From NCBI GenBank assembly GCA_938042245.1, contig CALIRO010000036.1:1-63611 (forward strand): 63,611 nucleotides of DNA. The letters run 5' to 3'. The notes under the pieces are model-generated. The model was not told where the DNA came from, made no database searches, and was given only the letters and a program-made list of their open reading frames with translations. This document shows, one piece after another, positions 7,656-16,720 of this stretch. A program made the position numbers and the translations under genes. Numbering within the stretch: the first letter of the stretch is position 1; each line of letters opens with the position of its first letter. Source of the stretch: an uncultured Thermoguttaceae bacterium. Lineage in GTDB: Bacteria > Planctomycetota > Planctomycetia > Pirellulales > Thermoguttaceae.

Positions 7656-9797
7656 TTATCCGATGTCCAAGCTCATCAGATAGTCGTCCAAGTTCTTTTT
7701 GGCGGCTTCGATTTCTGCACCCAGAGTCCCTAGCTGGGCTTGTAATTGTTCGATCTGGTCTTCCTGTATGGTGAGCTTTTGGACATAACGTTGATACAAA
7801 TCACTGGTCTTATCCACCTGGGGCATGTTCTTGCGAATCCGAGCCTGGTCCCGGCGAATCTGATCGATCTGTTTTTCCAAATCGAACCGTTTGTGTTCTA
7901 AGCTGTTCACCCGATCTTTCCTCTGTCTTGCCAGCCGGATAGCCTCTTTGACTTGTTCGCTAGTGCTCTGGGAGTTCATCACCATGGCTATCAAATCCTC
8001 GTTCATGCTAGAAATGGCCATGACGTGTACATTTTGCAACTCTTCTTCGACAACAAGGCGAACGGATTGGCCTGGATGGACTACGAGGAGGAATCGGTAC
8101 AAGTCCCTGGTCTTTTCAGAGGGTTCCCTTGGATTGAGTAGGGTCCAGTCTGCATGATATGGATGTTTGATCAGTACGTGGCGGAGTTTCTCGGAGGAGT
8201 TTTTGACCTGATAGACACAAGTTCGGAGGAATTTTTGGCTGATGTGGGCCACCCCTCGAATCAATTGGACGTGGATGGTTTCGGCCGGCATGGATTGGTT
8301 TTCTGTAGCCACTTCCACCTGCAGGTCTAGGCCGTAGCTAAGGAGCCGCTGGCTACCTGGGGGAACGTCCTGGGCCTTGGCTTCCCCGGCATACACCCCG
8401 TGGTCAAAGATAGTCACAGGCCCTTGGATGAAATAGTAGGGGCTGGTGTTGGTGATCCGGACCCCTAGCAGGGGATGTTTCGGATGGACCGAGGGGTTAT
8501 AGATGGAAACTTTTTCAGCCGGGATTTCAGCCCTCAGGAGGGGCAACATCGCCGACTGCTGTCGGGCTAACCGCACCGGCGTGAGAATCTCATACTGGAA
8601 TGCTTCGCCCACTTGGGCCGCTTCCGACGCCGAAGATGGATCCCGACGAAACGCCACTGCCCGCCCCGTTTTCTCCGCTTGAATCTCTTCCATTGCCGGG
8701 GGGACAGATGGCGACACACTGGCTAATTCAGACGCCGACTCTCCCGGAGGTAAACTCGCTCACATTGCTTCCTTCTGTTCGGCGCTGTGGGGCGCCGAAG
8801 CCAGTTTGGGTTGGCTGCGCAAGTCTTGCTCATGGGTCGGGGGACGAACCGATCGGTACAGTTCGAGTTGTTCCCATGGCCGAGGGAGATAGACCGGCTC
8901 ATACAGCTCCATCTGGAAAGAAATAGGCCGACCACTCACCAGGGTCAAGTTCACCTCGTTCCAGTCCTGTTCCGTGGTGTTTTGCACAATGGCCCAGCCT
9001 TCCACCAGAGCAGGTTGCCCCTCTTCCAACATCAGCCGATAACTAGTCTTCCAAACCGGCGTTTCCAAAATGTATCCGATCCGGCCTTGCCGTTTGCCTT
9101 CGCCGGTAAATCGAATGAGTACAGCCTTTTTATCTCCATCCCGAGCGTTTGCCAAGACGGCCAATGCCCCTAGGAGTTCCCTATTAAGCTTTTAGCTAAC
9201 TAGCGTAATGGTGCGAACATCTTTGGCCAAGTCAAGCGAACGAATCCCTTTGTCGGTAACCAAGGTCAAAAACTCCGTCTTTTTGAATTCGTTGTCCTGT
9301 TTCACGTTACGAACCTCTACCCCCAGGATAAGCCCGTCAATCTCTTGGGCGCTATCCTCACCGGGGTCCCGCCCCACCCCAGGGGCAGACACCCGAACCC
9401 TTTCCCCACGCAGTTGATTGAGCAATTCCCCTAGGGTAGGATTCGCTGTTAGGTCCACGGCAAAACTTTTTAGCGTCCTGCTAATCGGATCCTTGGAGGC
9501 ATAGGTTACTACTGGCACGTTGCCTCCTTCATCGATAACCACCATACTTTTCAACAGGTCGTTGATGTTTTCGGTGCGAAAACGGAGTTCCACTTGGGCT
9601 TGGTCGATCAGTTCCCCCTGGTGCTCAAAAAACCCCACTCCCGCCGTAAAGAGTACAATTCGTTTTAGTGGCAGATGGGCCGAGCCAGTCTGACCCTCTG
9701 CAGTACCCCGTCCCGGCTCCTGCGCCCACATCCATCCAGGCCATCCTAAACCCTCCCAACCAATCAATACCCTTCTCCACCAATCCAGAACGCTCAT
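7656..9797 (-). pseudogene. DUF4139 domain protein gene interrupted by two in-frame stops
   Basis: One minus-strand reading frame runs from an ATG at 9797, with AGGAGA upstream, to the stop at 7656. It is broken only by TAA at 9192-9194 and TGA at 8760-8762, and all three pieces are in the same frame. Joined, it would give about 710 residues, close to DUF4139 family length. The first piece has a short hydrophobic N-terminus and the typical VLFTAGVGFFEHQG segment. Directly after the TAA the frame continues KLNRELLGALAVLANARDG, which looks like conserved family sequence and not spacer. The second stop falls in a Ser/Ala-rich linker before the C-terminal domain, which ends in a coiled coil (EQVKEAIRLARQRKDRV onward). 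Either this is a recently inactivated gene, or the stops are read through, or there are sequence errors. No frameshift is needed. Confidence 0.75.
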
Positions 9798-10296
9798 CCG
9801 AACGTCTCCTATCCGAAAGGGAAAGGAAAGTTCTGTAAAATAAACATCTGTTACTAATGGAACCCAAACGCTTTAAATTTTCATTGTAGCATGCGGGAAT
9901 CCCGAAACCCTACGTCTCCAAAACTAGCCCCCGCTTTCCCAGGCAAGATAAGTCAAAGCCTAACACCCTTCGGGCGAAAGGTTACCAGGCCTACTTTACC
10001 TTCAGGACGATGTTTTCGAGGCTGTTCAACTCCGGCGCATACCATGGACCGGATATGGGCCAAAGCGGTCTGATGCGGGCCTCCAAGCCGGACCCGGCCT
10101 GAGGTACTTAAACACGTAGGTACCCTTGGGGAAGTGGTCGGAAAGAAAAGGGGAGCCGTATTCCAGGTGGATTCATAGTAGCAGAAACCGACCCGGCATT
10201 GGTACTGGGAGAGTAGGTTGCCCGGTTAGAGACCGGGACCTCCGGAATCCCTCCGGTGGAGATACTGCATCAGCCGGGTTCAATTTTTCGCCTATC
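9798..10296. other. intergenic region downstream of the lectin fragment
   Basis: No gene is supported. A partial dispersed-repeat motif, GCGGGAATCCCG, lies near 9893. At about 10210-10265 there are GC-rich inverted segments around CCGGTTAGAGACCGG. An open plus-strand frame at 10126-10779 is antisense to the lectin-like fragment and is not annotated. Confidence 0.4.
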
Positions 10297-11008
10297 TTAG
10301 CCGATTGGGCGAGCCCCCCGGCGGGCCAACCACAGCAGACTGCCCAAGCCGATCCATCCGAGGGCCAAGCTGCTCGGTTCCGGAATCACGTTCAGCATAA
10401 AATTGTCGATGATGATCTGATTGTACAAGCTACCGCCGGTGCCCGCCGTGAAACCGAAATAGCCAAAGAACGGATCAAACCGGCCGTTGCCATTCACATC
10501 GACATCGCCCACGTCCAACTGGTCGATCAGCAGGTCGCCCGGCCCGAAATTAAACCCGGTCTGATTCATCCAGACGGAAATCAGGCCGTTGTCGAAGCTG
10601 ATCCGCACGTAGGCCCAATTGCCGTCTTCCATATCGAAACTAGGAACATACGTGCTTGGTCCGGCGCCGACGTAATTGTTAATTCCATAGTTTCGGTGGA
10701 CGGCCACATGGTTTTCGTTGGTTTCGCCGGAGGTGCCGCCCTGGTACATATCGAATTCCACGGCGAAGCTGGGATATAGTCCGGCTAACGTGCCGGTGTT
10801 ATCATAACATCCCAGATAACCGCCGGAAGCTCCTAGATGATAGGGCACATCAAACACGCCGAAGGTGAATCCATCGGCGCCGGTGCCGGTGGGCACTCGG
10901 AACCGGAACTGGGCGTCCAAGCGGCGGACCTCGGCTCGCTGTTGCAAAATGGCCGAGCCGGCTAAATTGGTATAACAAAAGGCCAGGCCCAAACTCGGAG
11001 ACACGGAG
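10297..11008 (-). pseudogene. PEP-CTERM L-type-lectin-like gene, 5' end missing
   Basis: The translation from about 10990 down to 10297 shows the jelly-roll core of a legume/L-type lectin domain: RFRVPTGTGADGFTF, then SFAVEFDMYQ, then HVAVHRN. It ends in a PEP-CTERM sorting tail: VIPEPSSLALGWIGLGSLLW followed by LARRGARP. The N-terminal signal peptide and the first strands expected for the family are absent. The frame continues upstream to 11121 only as sequence antisense to the PGPGW gene, with no signal peptide or ribosome-binding site. I infer that a rearrangement or deletion removed the 5' part. PEP-CTERM tails are processed by an exosortase encoded elsewhere in a genome; none is in this window. 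Confidence 0.65.
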
Positions 11009-11413
11009 ATGGAGTGGATTGTCGCCCATAAGGCGCTGTTGGCTTGGTTAGGGACGGCCTCGGTGGTGATGTTTTTTGGCACGTTGGCTGCTGTGCCGTG
11101 GGTGGTGGCCTGGTTGCCCAAGGACTATTTCCGCCGGCGTCGGCGCCGGGAATTACTGCAAGCAAGTCGGCATCCGGCGCTTCGGGTAGCCTGGTGGGTG
11201 GTAAAAAATGTGCTGGCGGTGCTGCTGATCCTTTTGGGAATTGCCATGTTGGTTTTGCCCGGCCAAGGGATTTTGACCATTTTGCTGGGTTTGGTGCTTT
11301 TGGATTTTCCTGGCAAACGGCGGATGGAATTAGCCCTGGTACGCCGGCCCAAGGTGTTGGCCACGCTCAATTGGATCCGGCGTAAGATGGGCCGACCACC
11401 TCTCCAGGTCTAG
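11009..11413 (+). CDS. PGPGW-type small membrane protein
   Basis: The product has 134 residues and about three hydrophobic segments: near residues 10-30 (LAWLGTASVVMFFGTLAAV), and a pair at about 65-100. The segment LPGQGILTILLGLVLLDFPG corresponds to the PGPGW motif region of a family of predicted transmembrane proteins, followed by a basic tail (RRPKVLATLNWIRRKMGRPP). A basic loop, RRRRRR, lies near 42-47. GGAG at 10997-11000 sits eight bases ahead of the ATG. The function of the family is unknown. Its 5' end abuts the truncated lectin-like gene on the other strand, so this junction may be a rearrangement point. Confidence 0.75.
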   Translation: MEWIVAHKALLAWLGTASVVMFFGTLAAVPWVVAWLPKDYFRRRRRRELLQASRHPALRVAWWVVKNVLAVLLILLGIAMLVLPGQGILTILLGLVLLDFPGKRRMELALVRRPKVLATLNWIRRKMGRPPLQV

Positions 11414-11633
11414 CCCCCCGGGCTGTGCTTGAAAGAAGCCAAATACCAAGAGGGTGTTGTCCGAGGGCCTCCTCCTTGGATGGGGCGGTTAAAATAAAAT
11501 AGGGAAGCCATCGGGTTGATGGGATACCGGAGTCTGTTTAGCCGGAGGCAGAGGCCGTCTTGCCAGAGGAGGTTTCCGATGGCGTTCTTGGCGGCGTTGG
11601 CAGACGGCAGGCAGGAAAAGAAGAGCCTTGGCC

Positions 11634-12260
11634 ATGCCGCTTTTGATCGACGGATACAATCTGCTGCACATGTTGGGCTGGATTGACAGCCGACGGGGGC
11701 CGAAGGCGACGGAATTGGCACGTTGGCGTTTGGTGCGGTTTCTGGCCGCCGTGCTGAGCCCAGCGGAGCGGGCCCAGACGACGGTGGTGTTTGATGCGGC
11801 TCATCCGCCGCCGCTGGCCGCTCGGACCCTCCAAGCCGAAGGAATTACCATTCGGTTTGCCGTCGGCTACCCCAGCGCCGACGCCCTGCTGGAAGAGCTG
11901 ATAGAGCAGGCGCAAGGGGCTCGCAGTTATGTGGTGGTTTCTAGCGATCGGCGGGTGCAGCGGGCGGCGCTGCGCCGGCAGATGGAGGCGGTGGATTGCT
12001 GGACGTGGTATGAACGCATGCGTTCCAAGCGAGCGGCGTTTCGTCGGCCCACCTTCAGCCCCGCCCCGGGCGCGGAAACCCGTCCTGCCTGGACCTATCT
12101 ACCGCTTTCCGAATCGGAAGTCGATCAGTGGCTCCGGACCTTCTACGGCCCCCAGCAAGGCGAACCCGGAAGCTGCGAACAAAACCTATCGTCCCAACTG
12201 CCTGAGCGAATCGACAGTCCCTTTCCCCCAGGCTACGCCGAGGATATGCAAGAACCGTAA
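11634..12260 (+). CDS. NYN/YacP-like nuclease-domain protein
   Basis: The product has 208 residues. It begins MPLLIDGYNLLHMLG, the acidic IDGYNL motif of the YacP/NYN (PIN-like) nuclease fold. VVFDAAHPP near residue 53 and the VVVSSDRRVQRAA segment near 100 supply further acidic and structural positions of the fold. Family members are RNA-binding proteins or endoribonucleases with an active-site cluster of aspartates. The C-terminal 60 residues are a proline-rich extension of unclear role. The frame also allows a TTG start two codons earlier; the ATG at 11634 is chosen. It lies 70-80 bases upstream of the acyltransferase fusion gene and may share its transcript. Confidence 0.8.
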   Translation: MPLLIDGYNLLHMLGWIDSRRGPKATELARWRLVRFLAAVLSPAERAQTTVVFDAAHPPPLAARTLQAEGITIRFAVGYPSADALLEELIEQAQGARSYVVVSSDRRVQRAALRRQMEAVDCWTWYERMRSKRAAFRRPTFSPAPGAETRPAWTYLPLSESEVDQWLRTFYGPQQGEPGSCEQNLSSQLPERIDSPFPPGYAEDMQEP

Positions 12261-12336
12261 AACCTCTGGCAGATGCCAAAGCATTTCTAGCCCTTAGGAA
12301 GACATTGCTGGCCAGTAGGAAGAGGGGTGTTGCTGT

Positions 12337-14985
12337 ATGCGTCGATGGGTGAGCGGGTTGTTTTGGTGGATTTGCTGGTTGCTATCGAAGATTCGGTATC
12401 GGGTTCGCCTGGTGGGGAGGGAGAAGTTGCGGGGGCTGCGGGGACCGGTGCTAGTGATGCCCAATCATCCGGGCAACATTGATCCGCCGATGGTGTTGGC
12501 CTATTTGCGATTGCCGGGCGGACTGAGGCCGACGGTCTATTCTGGTGCGTGGCGGATGCCGCTTTTACGGCCATTTTTGTGGTTGGTTCGGGCGATGGAG
12601 GTGCCGGAGATTGTGCAACCGAGCCGACAGGCTTACCAACAGGTTCATCAGGTGCTGGAGCAGATTGCCGAGGCGATCCGTGGCGGAGAGAACATTTTAT
12701 TATATCCCTCGGGACGGATTCAGCGGCGAGGTGTGGAAGAGATCGGAGCCAACCGGGCTGCCGCCGAACTGCTCCAAAGATGTCCTTATGTTAATCTGGT
12801 CCTAGTGCGGACCCGGGGGTTGTGGGGGAGCATGTTTACCTATGCGGCTACAGGGCGAGCGCCCCGGCTTGGCTGGTGTGCCCTGAAGGGGATCTTTTGG
12901 GGGTTGGCTAATTTAGTTTTTTTTACCCCCCGGCGAGAAGTAACCATCACCATCGACGTGTTTCGACCGGAGCAACTTCCCGGCCTAAGCCGCCACGAAC
13001 TGAATCCGTTTTTAGAAGCTTGGTATAACCAGGAGGGCCCGGAAAAGCCGACCTATGTACCGTACCATTTTTTGGAAAAGTGGTTTGGCCGAAAGGAACA
13101 TCGCTTCCCATGCCTTCAGGAGCCGGTGCTGGTGGATGAGGGGCGGATTCGGCCTGCCACCCGGCAGGCAATCCGGAGCTTGCTGGAAGATCGGCTCCAC
13201 CGGCCTTTACGCGAAGAGGAAGATCAGGGGGCAACCCGACTGGATCGGCTGGGGCTAGACAGCCTAGATCGAATGGAATTGACCCTGGCCGTTGAAGACC
13301 GCTTCGGGTTCCATTCGGATCAGATTATCGAGACGGTAGGCGATCTGTGGGCGCTGGCCGAGGGGCTGCGCAGCGCCACGGCGCAGACGCCTCTGGAAGT
13401 GCCGCCGCTTTGGCAAAAGCCGCCCAGTACCACCGAACCACCTGCTGTCTTGGCCGAAACCATCCCCCAGGCCTTTTGGCAACGGGTGCACCGGCATCCG
13501 GATGATGTCGCTGTGGCCGACCAACTGTCCGGCGTGTTGACCTACCGACGGATTTGGGTGGGGGTGCACCTGCTGGCCCGCCGATTCCGAAACTTGCCGG
13601 GCCAGATAGTAGGGCTGATGTTGCCTTCGTCGGTGGCGGCTGATGTAAGCTTCCTGGCCTTGCAGATGGCGGGCAAACTGCCGGCCATGCTCAATTGGAC
13701 CACCGGCCCAGCCTACTTGGCTCATGCAGTCAAGACCCACGGCATCCGGCAGGTGATCACATCGCATCGGCTGGTAGATCGGCTGCATATCGAAGTGCCG
13801 GGTGCGGAGTACGTTTTCCTGGAAGACGTGCGGGCGGGAGTAAGCAAACTGGAAGCCCTGGCCGCCCTGCTTCGGACCTATCTGGGCTTCTGGCAGCCAG
13901 AACTGCCTCGGCCGAACCCAGACGACGATGCGGTGATTCTGTTTACTTCCGGCTCCGAAAGCGCTCCGAAAGCGGTGCCGCTTACACATGGTAATTTGAT
14001 CAGTAATATCCGTTCTTCCTTAGACGTGCTGCAGGCGGCCCGAACGGATGTGGTACTGGGGATTTTGCCGCCGTTTCATAGCTTCGGCTTGATGGCTAAT
14101 CTGTTGGCGCCCATCTTGGCTGGAGCAAGGATGGTCCATCATCCGGATCCGACGGATGCGGCTGGATTGGTGCGAGTCATTGCTGCCTATGGCGCCACCA
14201 TCGCAGTAACCACGCCCACCTTTTTGGGTTATATGCTTAGTGTAGCCCGGCCGGAGCAATTGCGAACGGTTCGCCTGCTGATTACTGGGGCGGAGAAATG
14301 TCCGGAAGCCGTCTTTGCGGAGGCCCAGCGTCTGGCCCCTCAGGCCGTGGTGTTGGAAGGCTACGGGATCACCGAATGTTCGCCGGTCGTGTCGGCCAAT
14401 CGGCCAGGCCGAATCAAGCGAGGCTCCATCGGCCTGCCGGTCAAAGACGTCCAGGTCTGTGTGGTCGATCCGGAAACCTATCAGCCTCTGCCGCCGGGTA
14501 AAACCGGTATGTTGTTGGTCCATGGGCCGTCGGTCTTTCGGGGGTATCTAGCCCATCCGGGTCCGCCGCCGTTTGTCCAACTGCAAGGCAAACGGTGGTA
14601 CGTTACCGGCGACCTGGTCCAGCAGGACGAAGAGGGATTTTTGTTTTTCCAAGGTCGGCTGAAACGGTTTTTGAAGGCGGGCGGGGAGATGATTTCGCTG
14701 CCGGCGTTGGAAGAGCCGTTGGCCAACCGCTATCCGCCCACCGAACAAGGCCCCCAAGTGGCCGTCGAGGGCGTCGAAACGGCCGACGGGCCCCGAATCG
14801 CCCTGTTTACCACCAGAGCGATCTCCCTTCAGGAGGCCAACGCCATCCTGGCCGAGGCAGGCTTCCGAGGCGTTATGCGCATCCACCAGGTCATCCGATT
14901 GGACAAACTGCCCGTGCTGGGGACCGGCAAAACCGACTACAAAGTGCTCCGTTCCATGCTGGCCGAAAATTCGGCCGCCTTCTAA
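12337..14985 (+). CDS. acyltransferase-ACP-acyl ligase fusion (Aas-like)
   Basis: The 882-residue protein has three parts. Residues about 20-240 are a PlsC-type acyltransferase with NHPGNID (H44, D49) as the catalytic HxxxxD box. Residues about 275-350 are an acyl-carrier domain with LGLDSLDRMEL, where Ser309 would carry phosphopantetheine. Residues about 370-880 are an AMP-forming acyl ligase with ILFTSGSESAPKAVPLTHGN (near 533-552), GYGITECSPV (near 673) and a YVTGD motif. E. coli Aas combines the acyltransferase and ligase to re-acylate lysophospholipids. The ACP between them would allow acyl transfer within one chain; that is an inference. The ATG has AGGAAGAGG about 20 bases upstream. 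No clear membrane spans occur beyond the hydrophobic N-terminus. Confidence 0.9.
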   Translation: MRRWVSGLFWWICWLLSKIRYRVRLVGREKLRGLRGPVLVMPNHPGNIDPPMVLAYLRLPGGLRPTVYSGAWRMPLLRPFLWLVRAMEVPEIVQPSRQAYQQVHQVLEQIAEAIRGGENILLYPSGRIQRRGVEEIGANRAAAELLQRCPYVNLVLVRTRGLWGSMFTYAATGRAPRLGWCALKGIFWGLANLVFFTPRREVTITIDVFRPEQLPGLSRHELNPFLEAWYNQEGPEKPTYVPYHFLEKWFGRKEHRFPCLQEPVLVDEGRIRPATRQAIRSLLEDRLHRPLREEEDQGATRLDRLGLDSLDRMELTLAVEDRFGFHSDQIIETVGDLWALAEGLRSATAQTPLEVPPLWQKPPSTTEPPAVLAETIPQAFWQRVHRHPDDVAVADQLSGVLTYRRIWVGVHLLARRFRNLPGQIVGLMLPSSVAADVSFLALQMAGKLPAMLNWTTGPAYLAHAVKTHGIRQVITSHRLVDRLHIEVPGAEYVFLEDVRAGVSKLEALAALLRTYLGFWQPELPRPNPDDDAVILFTSGSESAPKAVPLTHGNLISNIRSSLDVLQAARTDVVLGILPPFHSFGLMANLLAPILAGARMVHHPDPTDAAGLVRVIAAYGATIAVTTPTFLGYMLSVARPEQLRTVRLLITGAEKCPEAVFAEAQRLAPQAVVLEGYGITECSPVVSANRPGRIKRGSIGLPVKDVQVCVVDPETYQPLPPGKTGMLLVHGPSVFRGYLAHPGPPPFVQLQGKRWYVTGDLVQQDEEGFLFFQGRLKRFLKAGGEMISLPALEEPLANRYPPTEQGPQVAVEGVETADGPRIALFTTRAISLQEANAILAEAGFRGVMRIHQVIRLDKLPVLGTGKTDYKVLRSMLAENSAAF

Positions 14986-15286
14986 TCTCCCTGCCCTCCT
15001 AATATTACAGCGCAGGGTGGCAAAATAGGCAAGAAGCCGCAACGGTCGGCAAAGGACTGACGTCATCCAAACCTTACCCAGTTTCCCACCTTGCGCAGTA
15101 GCACTAAATGGCTTCCTGCTTACCGAACCAACCGGCCTCTGGAAAATACTGTCCAATAAAAAGAAAGGCTTCCCGACATCTCTGCCGAGAAGCCAAGTAC
15201 GTTCCTTTATCATCACTATGCTGACCATGAATCAACCATAGGAGACGGTCATCCGGGAAGGAACCTCCGATGTTGGATTTATCGGT
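14986..15286. other. convergent intergenic region
   Basis: This stretch separates the plus-strand acyl ligase fusion from the minus-strand cysteine-rich operon. Its only clear element is the terminator at 15153-15194. Confidence 0.4.
15153..15194 (-). terminator. Rho-independent terminator of the cysteine-rich operon
   Basis: GGCTTCCCG at 15167-15175 pairs with CGAGAAGCC at 15186-15194, nine pairs with one mismatch and a ten-base loop. Read on the minus strand the hairpin is followed by a T-rich tract (TTTCTTTTTATT). It lies about 90 bases after the stop of the cysteine-rich gene at 15287. Confidence 0.75.
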
Positions 15287-15676
15287 TTATTTGCCGGATG
15301 GGGCCTGTTGGACGCAGGGACAACCGTCGCCGCAGGGGCAGTTTCCCGGACAACAGCCATTTTCCTTACAAGCACATGCCTCGCCGCAAGGACAAGAGTT
15401 GCCCGACAGGCATGGACATGCCGAGCCACATTGGCAGGCTGGCCCACATTGGCAGGCTGGCCCGCACGAGCACGACTGGCCGCAGCAACAGGCCGCTTCA
15501 CACTCCCAGGACTGCCCACAAGTTCCTTCCTCCCCCCACGGGCAGGTTTGCGGACACTTGTAGGCCGATCCACAGGGAGAAGCCGACGGCTTGGCGCCTT
15601 CGGTCCCGGCAAATACAAGCGGATTCATTGCTAAGACCAGAATCGCAAGCGAGCAGGAGAATATCTTCGCATACAT
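15287..15676 (-). CDS. exported cysteine-rich, metallothionein-like protein
   Basis: The product has 129 residues. A signal peptide (about residues 1-23, ending VFAG) is followed by a mature chain with 26 cysteines in roughly 105 residues, mostly as CxC, CCC and CG-containing pairs. Three near-identical units, C-G-P-A-C-Q and C-G-S-A-C-P, come from tandem 15-base DNA repeats at about 15435-15475. GAGGAG stands upstream of the ATG. Such density suggests metal binding or a disulfide-rich surface protein. Metallothioneins are normally cytoplasmic, so an exported one would be unusual. No named family is recognised. It is the second gene of a two-gene operon, 69 bases after the gene at 15746-16177, and has its own terminator. 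Confidence 0.75.
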   Translation of the reverse strand: MYAKIFSCSLAILVLAMNPLVFAGTEGAKPSASPCGSAYKCPQTCPWGEEGTCGQSWECEAACCCGQSCSCGPACQCGPACQCGSACPCLSGNSCPCGEACACKENGCCPGNCPCGDGCPCVQQAPSGK

Positions 15677-15745
15677 AGGTCGATCTCCTCAGAAAAACAG
15701 AGCTAAAGAAAATCCTAACCGTTGACCGGAGGACTGCCTGTGGGA

Positions 15746-16177
15746 TTATTTCCGCCAGATACAGTAGAGGCTTTGCAGGCGAGGCTTCAACGGCGGAGGC
15801 GTCTGTAACCAAAGCCCGTTCAAACCACTAGAAGAGCGATCCAGCAGCAAATGGGGCGGGCTTGGATTCCCCGACGCCCAGATAGAAGGTAAAAAGCGGA
15901 CCGACGAGAAAGTCGCCAGATATTTTTCTATCGGCCAACACTGGCACATCCCAGCCGGGGGCAAGACGTGCGCCGCTTCCTGCGAAGTGGGCGACTCTGA
16001 AGTCCCTTGAGGAGGACAGGACGGACAATGAGCAACCGACCAAACCGGTAAGCAACAGCAAAGCTGTGGTTTCCCTAGCGCTGCTGGACAACCGGGCAGA
16101 AGACTTCCGGACAAGTACCCAGCCCACGCAGCCAGGACTAGCAACCCTCCAAAGAAGGCCCAGCGAAGACTCTTCAT
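15746..16177 (-). CDS. small exported protein with a CCC motif
   Basis: The ATG at 16177 has AAGGAG upstream and starts MKSLRWAFFGGLLVLAAWAG, a clear signal peptide or membrane anchor. The following chain (143 residues in all) contains LCCC, CPSC and CQC clusters in its first half and a Pro/Ser/Leu-rich second half. The frame is also open back to 16228, but without a ribosome-binding site. An overlapping frame (15828-16217) lacks these start signals and is rejected. Clustered cysteines in both this and the next gene suggest that the two exported proteins work together, perhaps in metal handling. Their function is unknown. Confidence 0.55.
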   Translation of the reverse strand: MKSLRWAFFGGLLVLAAWAGYLSGSLLPGCPAALGKPQLCCCLPVWSVAHCPSCPPQGTSESPTSQEAAHVLPPAGMCQCWPIEKYLATFSSVRFLPSIWASGNPSPPHLLLDRSSSGLNGLWLQTPPPLKPRLQSLYCIWRK

Positions 16178-16720
16178 TATCCGGTCTCCTTTTTGGGGAC
16201 GGATTACCTCGGTGCAAGAACTGCGCACTGTTTTGTGGGTAGATCCAGTAGTCCGACTCGAAAGCCCGAACTATCGGATGGATTATTTTTGTTAATTATA
16301 TCTGTCAAAAAATAATTTTCCTAGACCCTTTTTGCCAATTTCTCCGCTGGAGCGGTTTCCCAGTAAAAACACCGCCCCAAAAGTGAAGATTCGGGGTTTA
16401 TACCCGTGAAAGCCAAACGCCCCCCTCCGAGGAAGTAGATTAGGAGAGCGGGGTCAATGGGATTTTGCTGGCACATTTTCCATAAATCTTGGTACAATGA
16501 AAAAAGATACGTCGAACGTGGGGCGCTGCCCGACGTAGGTGGACTATTACCCCCCACAAGTTTTACATTCGCCCCCAAAAGTTGCATAAATGGCCTTTAT
16601 CGGAATATCTTTCTGGATCAGGCATGGGCAACTATCCCAAATTAAGATGGTTTATCTTTTGAGCGATCTGAAACGCCCGGAATTCTTCTCTCCATCCTTA
16701 ACATGAGTAGGAGAGCCGCT
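16178..16720. other. divergent intergenic region
   Basis: This region lies between the minus-strand cysteine-rich operon and the plus-strand giant secretin-like gene and must hold promoters for both. The part at 16280-16330 is AT-rich. Short open frames on either strand show no ribosome-binding site or domain and are not annotated. Confidence 0.4.

Noticed and set aside
10126..10779. Plus-strand open frame antisense to the lectin fragment
   Set aside because: Its opposite strand encodes a recognisable lectin core and PEP-CTERM tail; the plus frame shows no domain.
15420..15480. Tandem repeats that at first look like a small CRISPR-like array
   Set aside because: The units are 15 bases, in frame and coding, without spacers.
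15828..16217. Overlapping minus-strand frame in the cysteine-rich operon
   Set aside because: The alternative frame at 15746-16177 has a ribosome-binding site and a clear signal peptide; this one does not.
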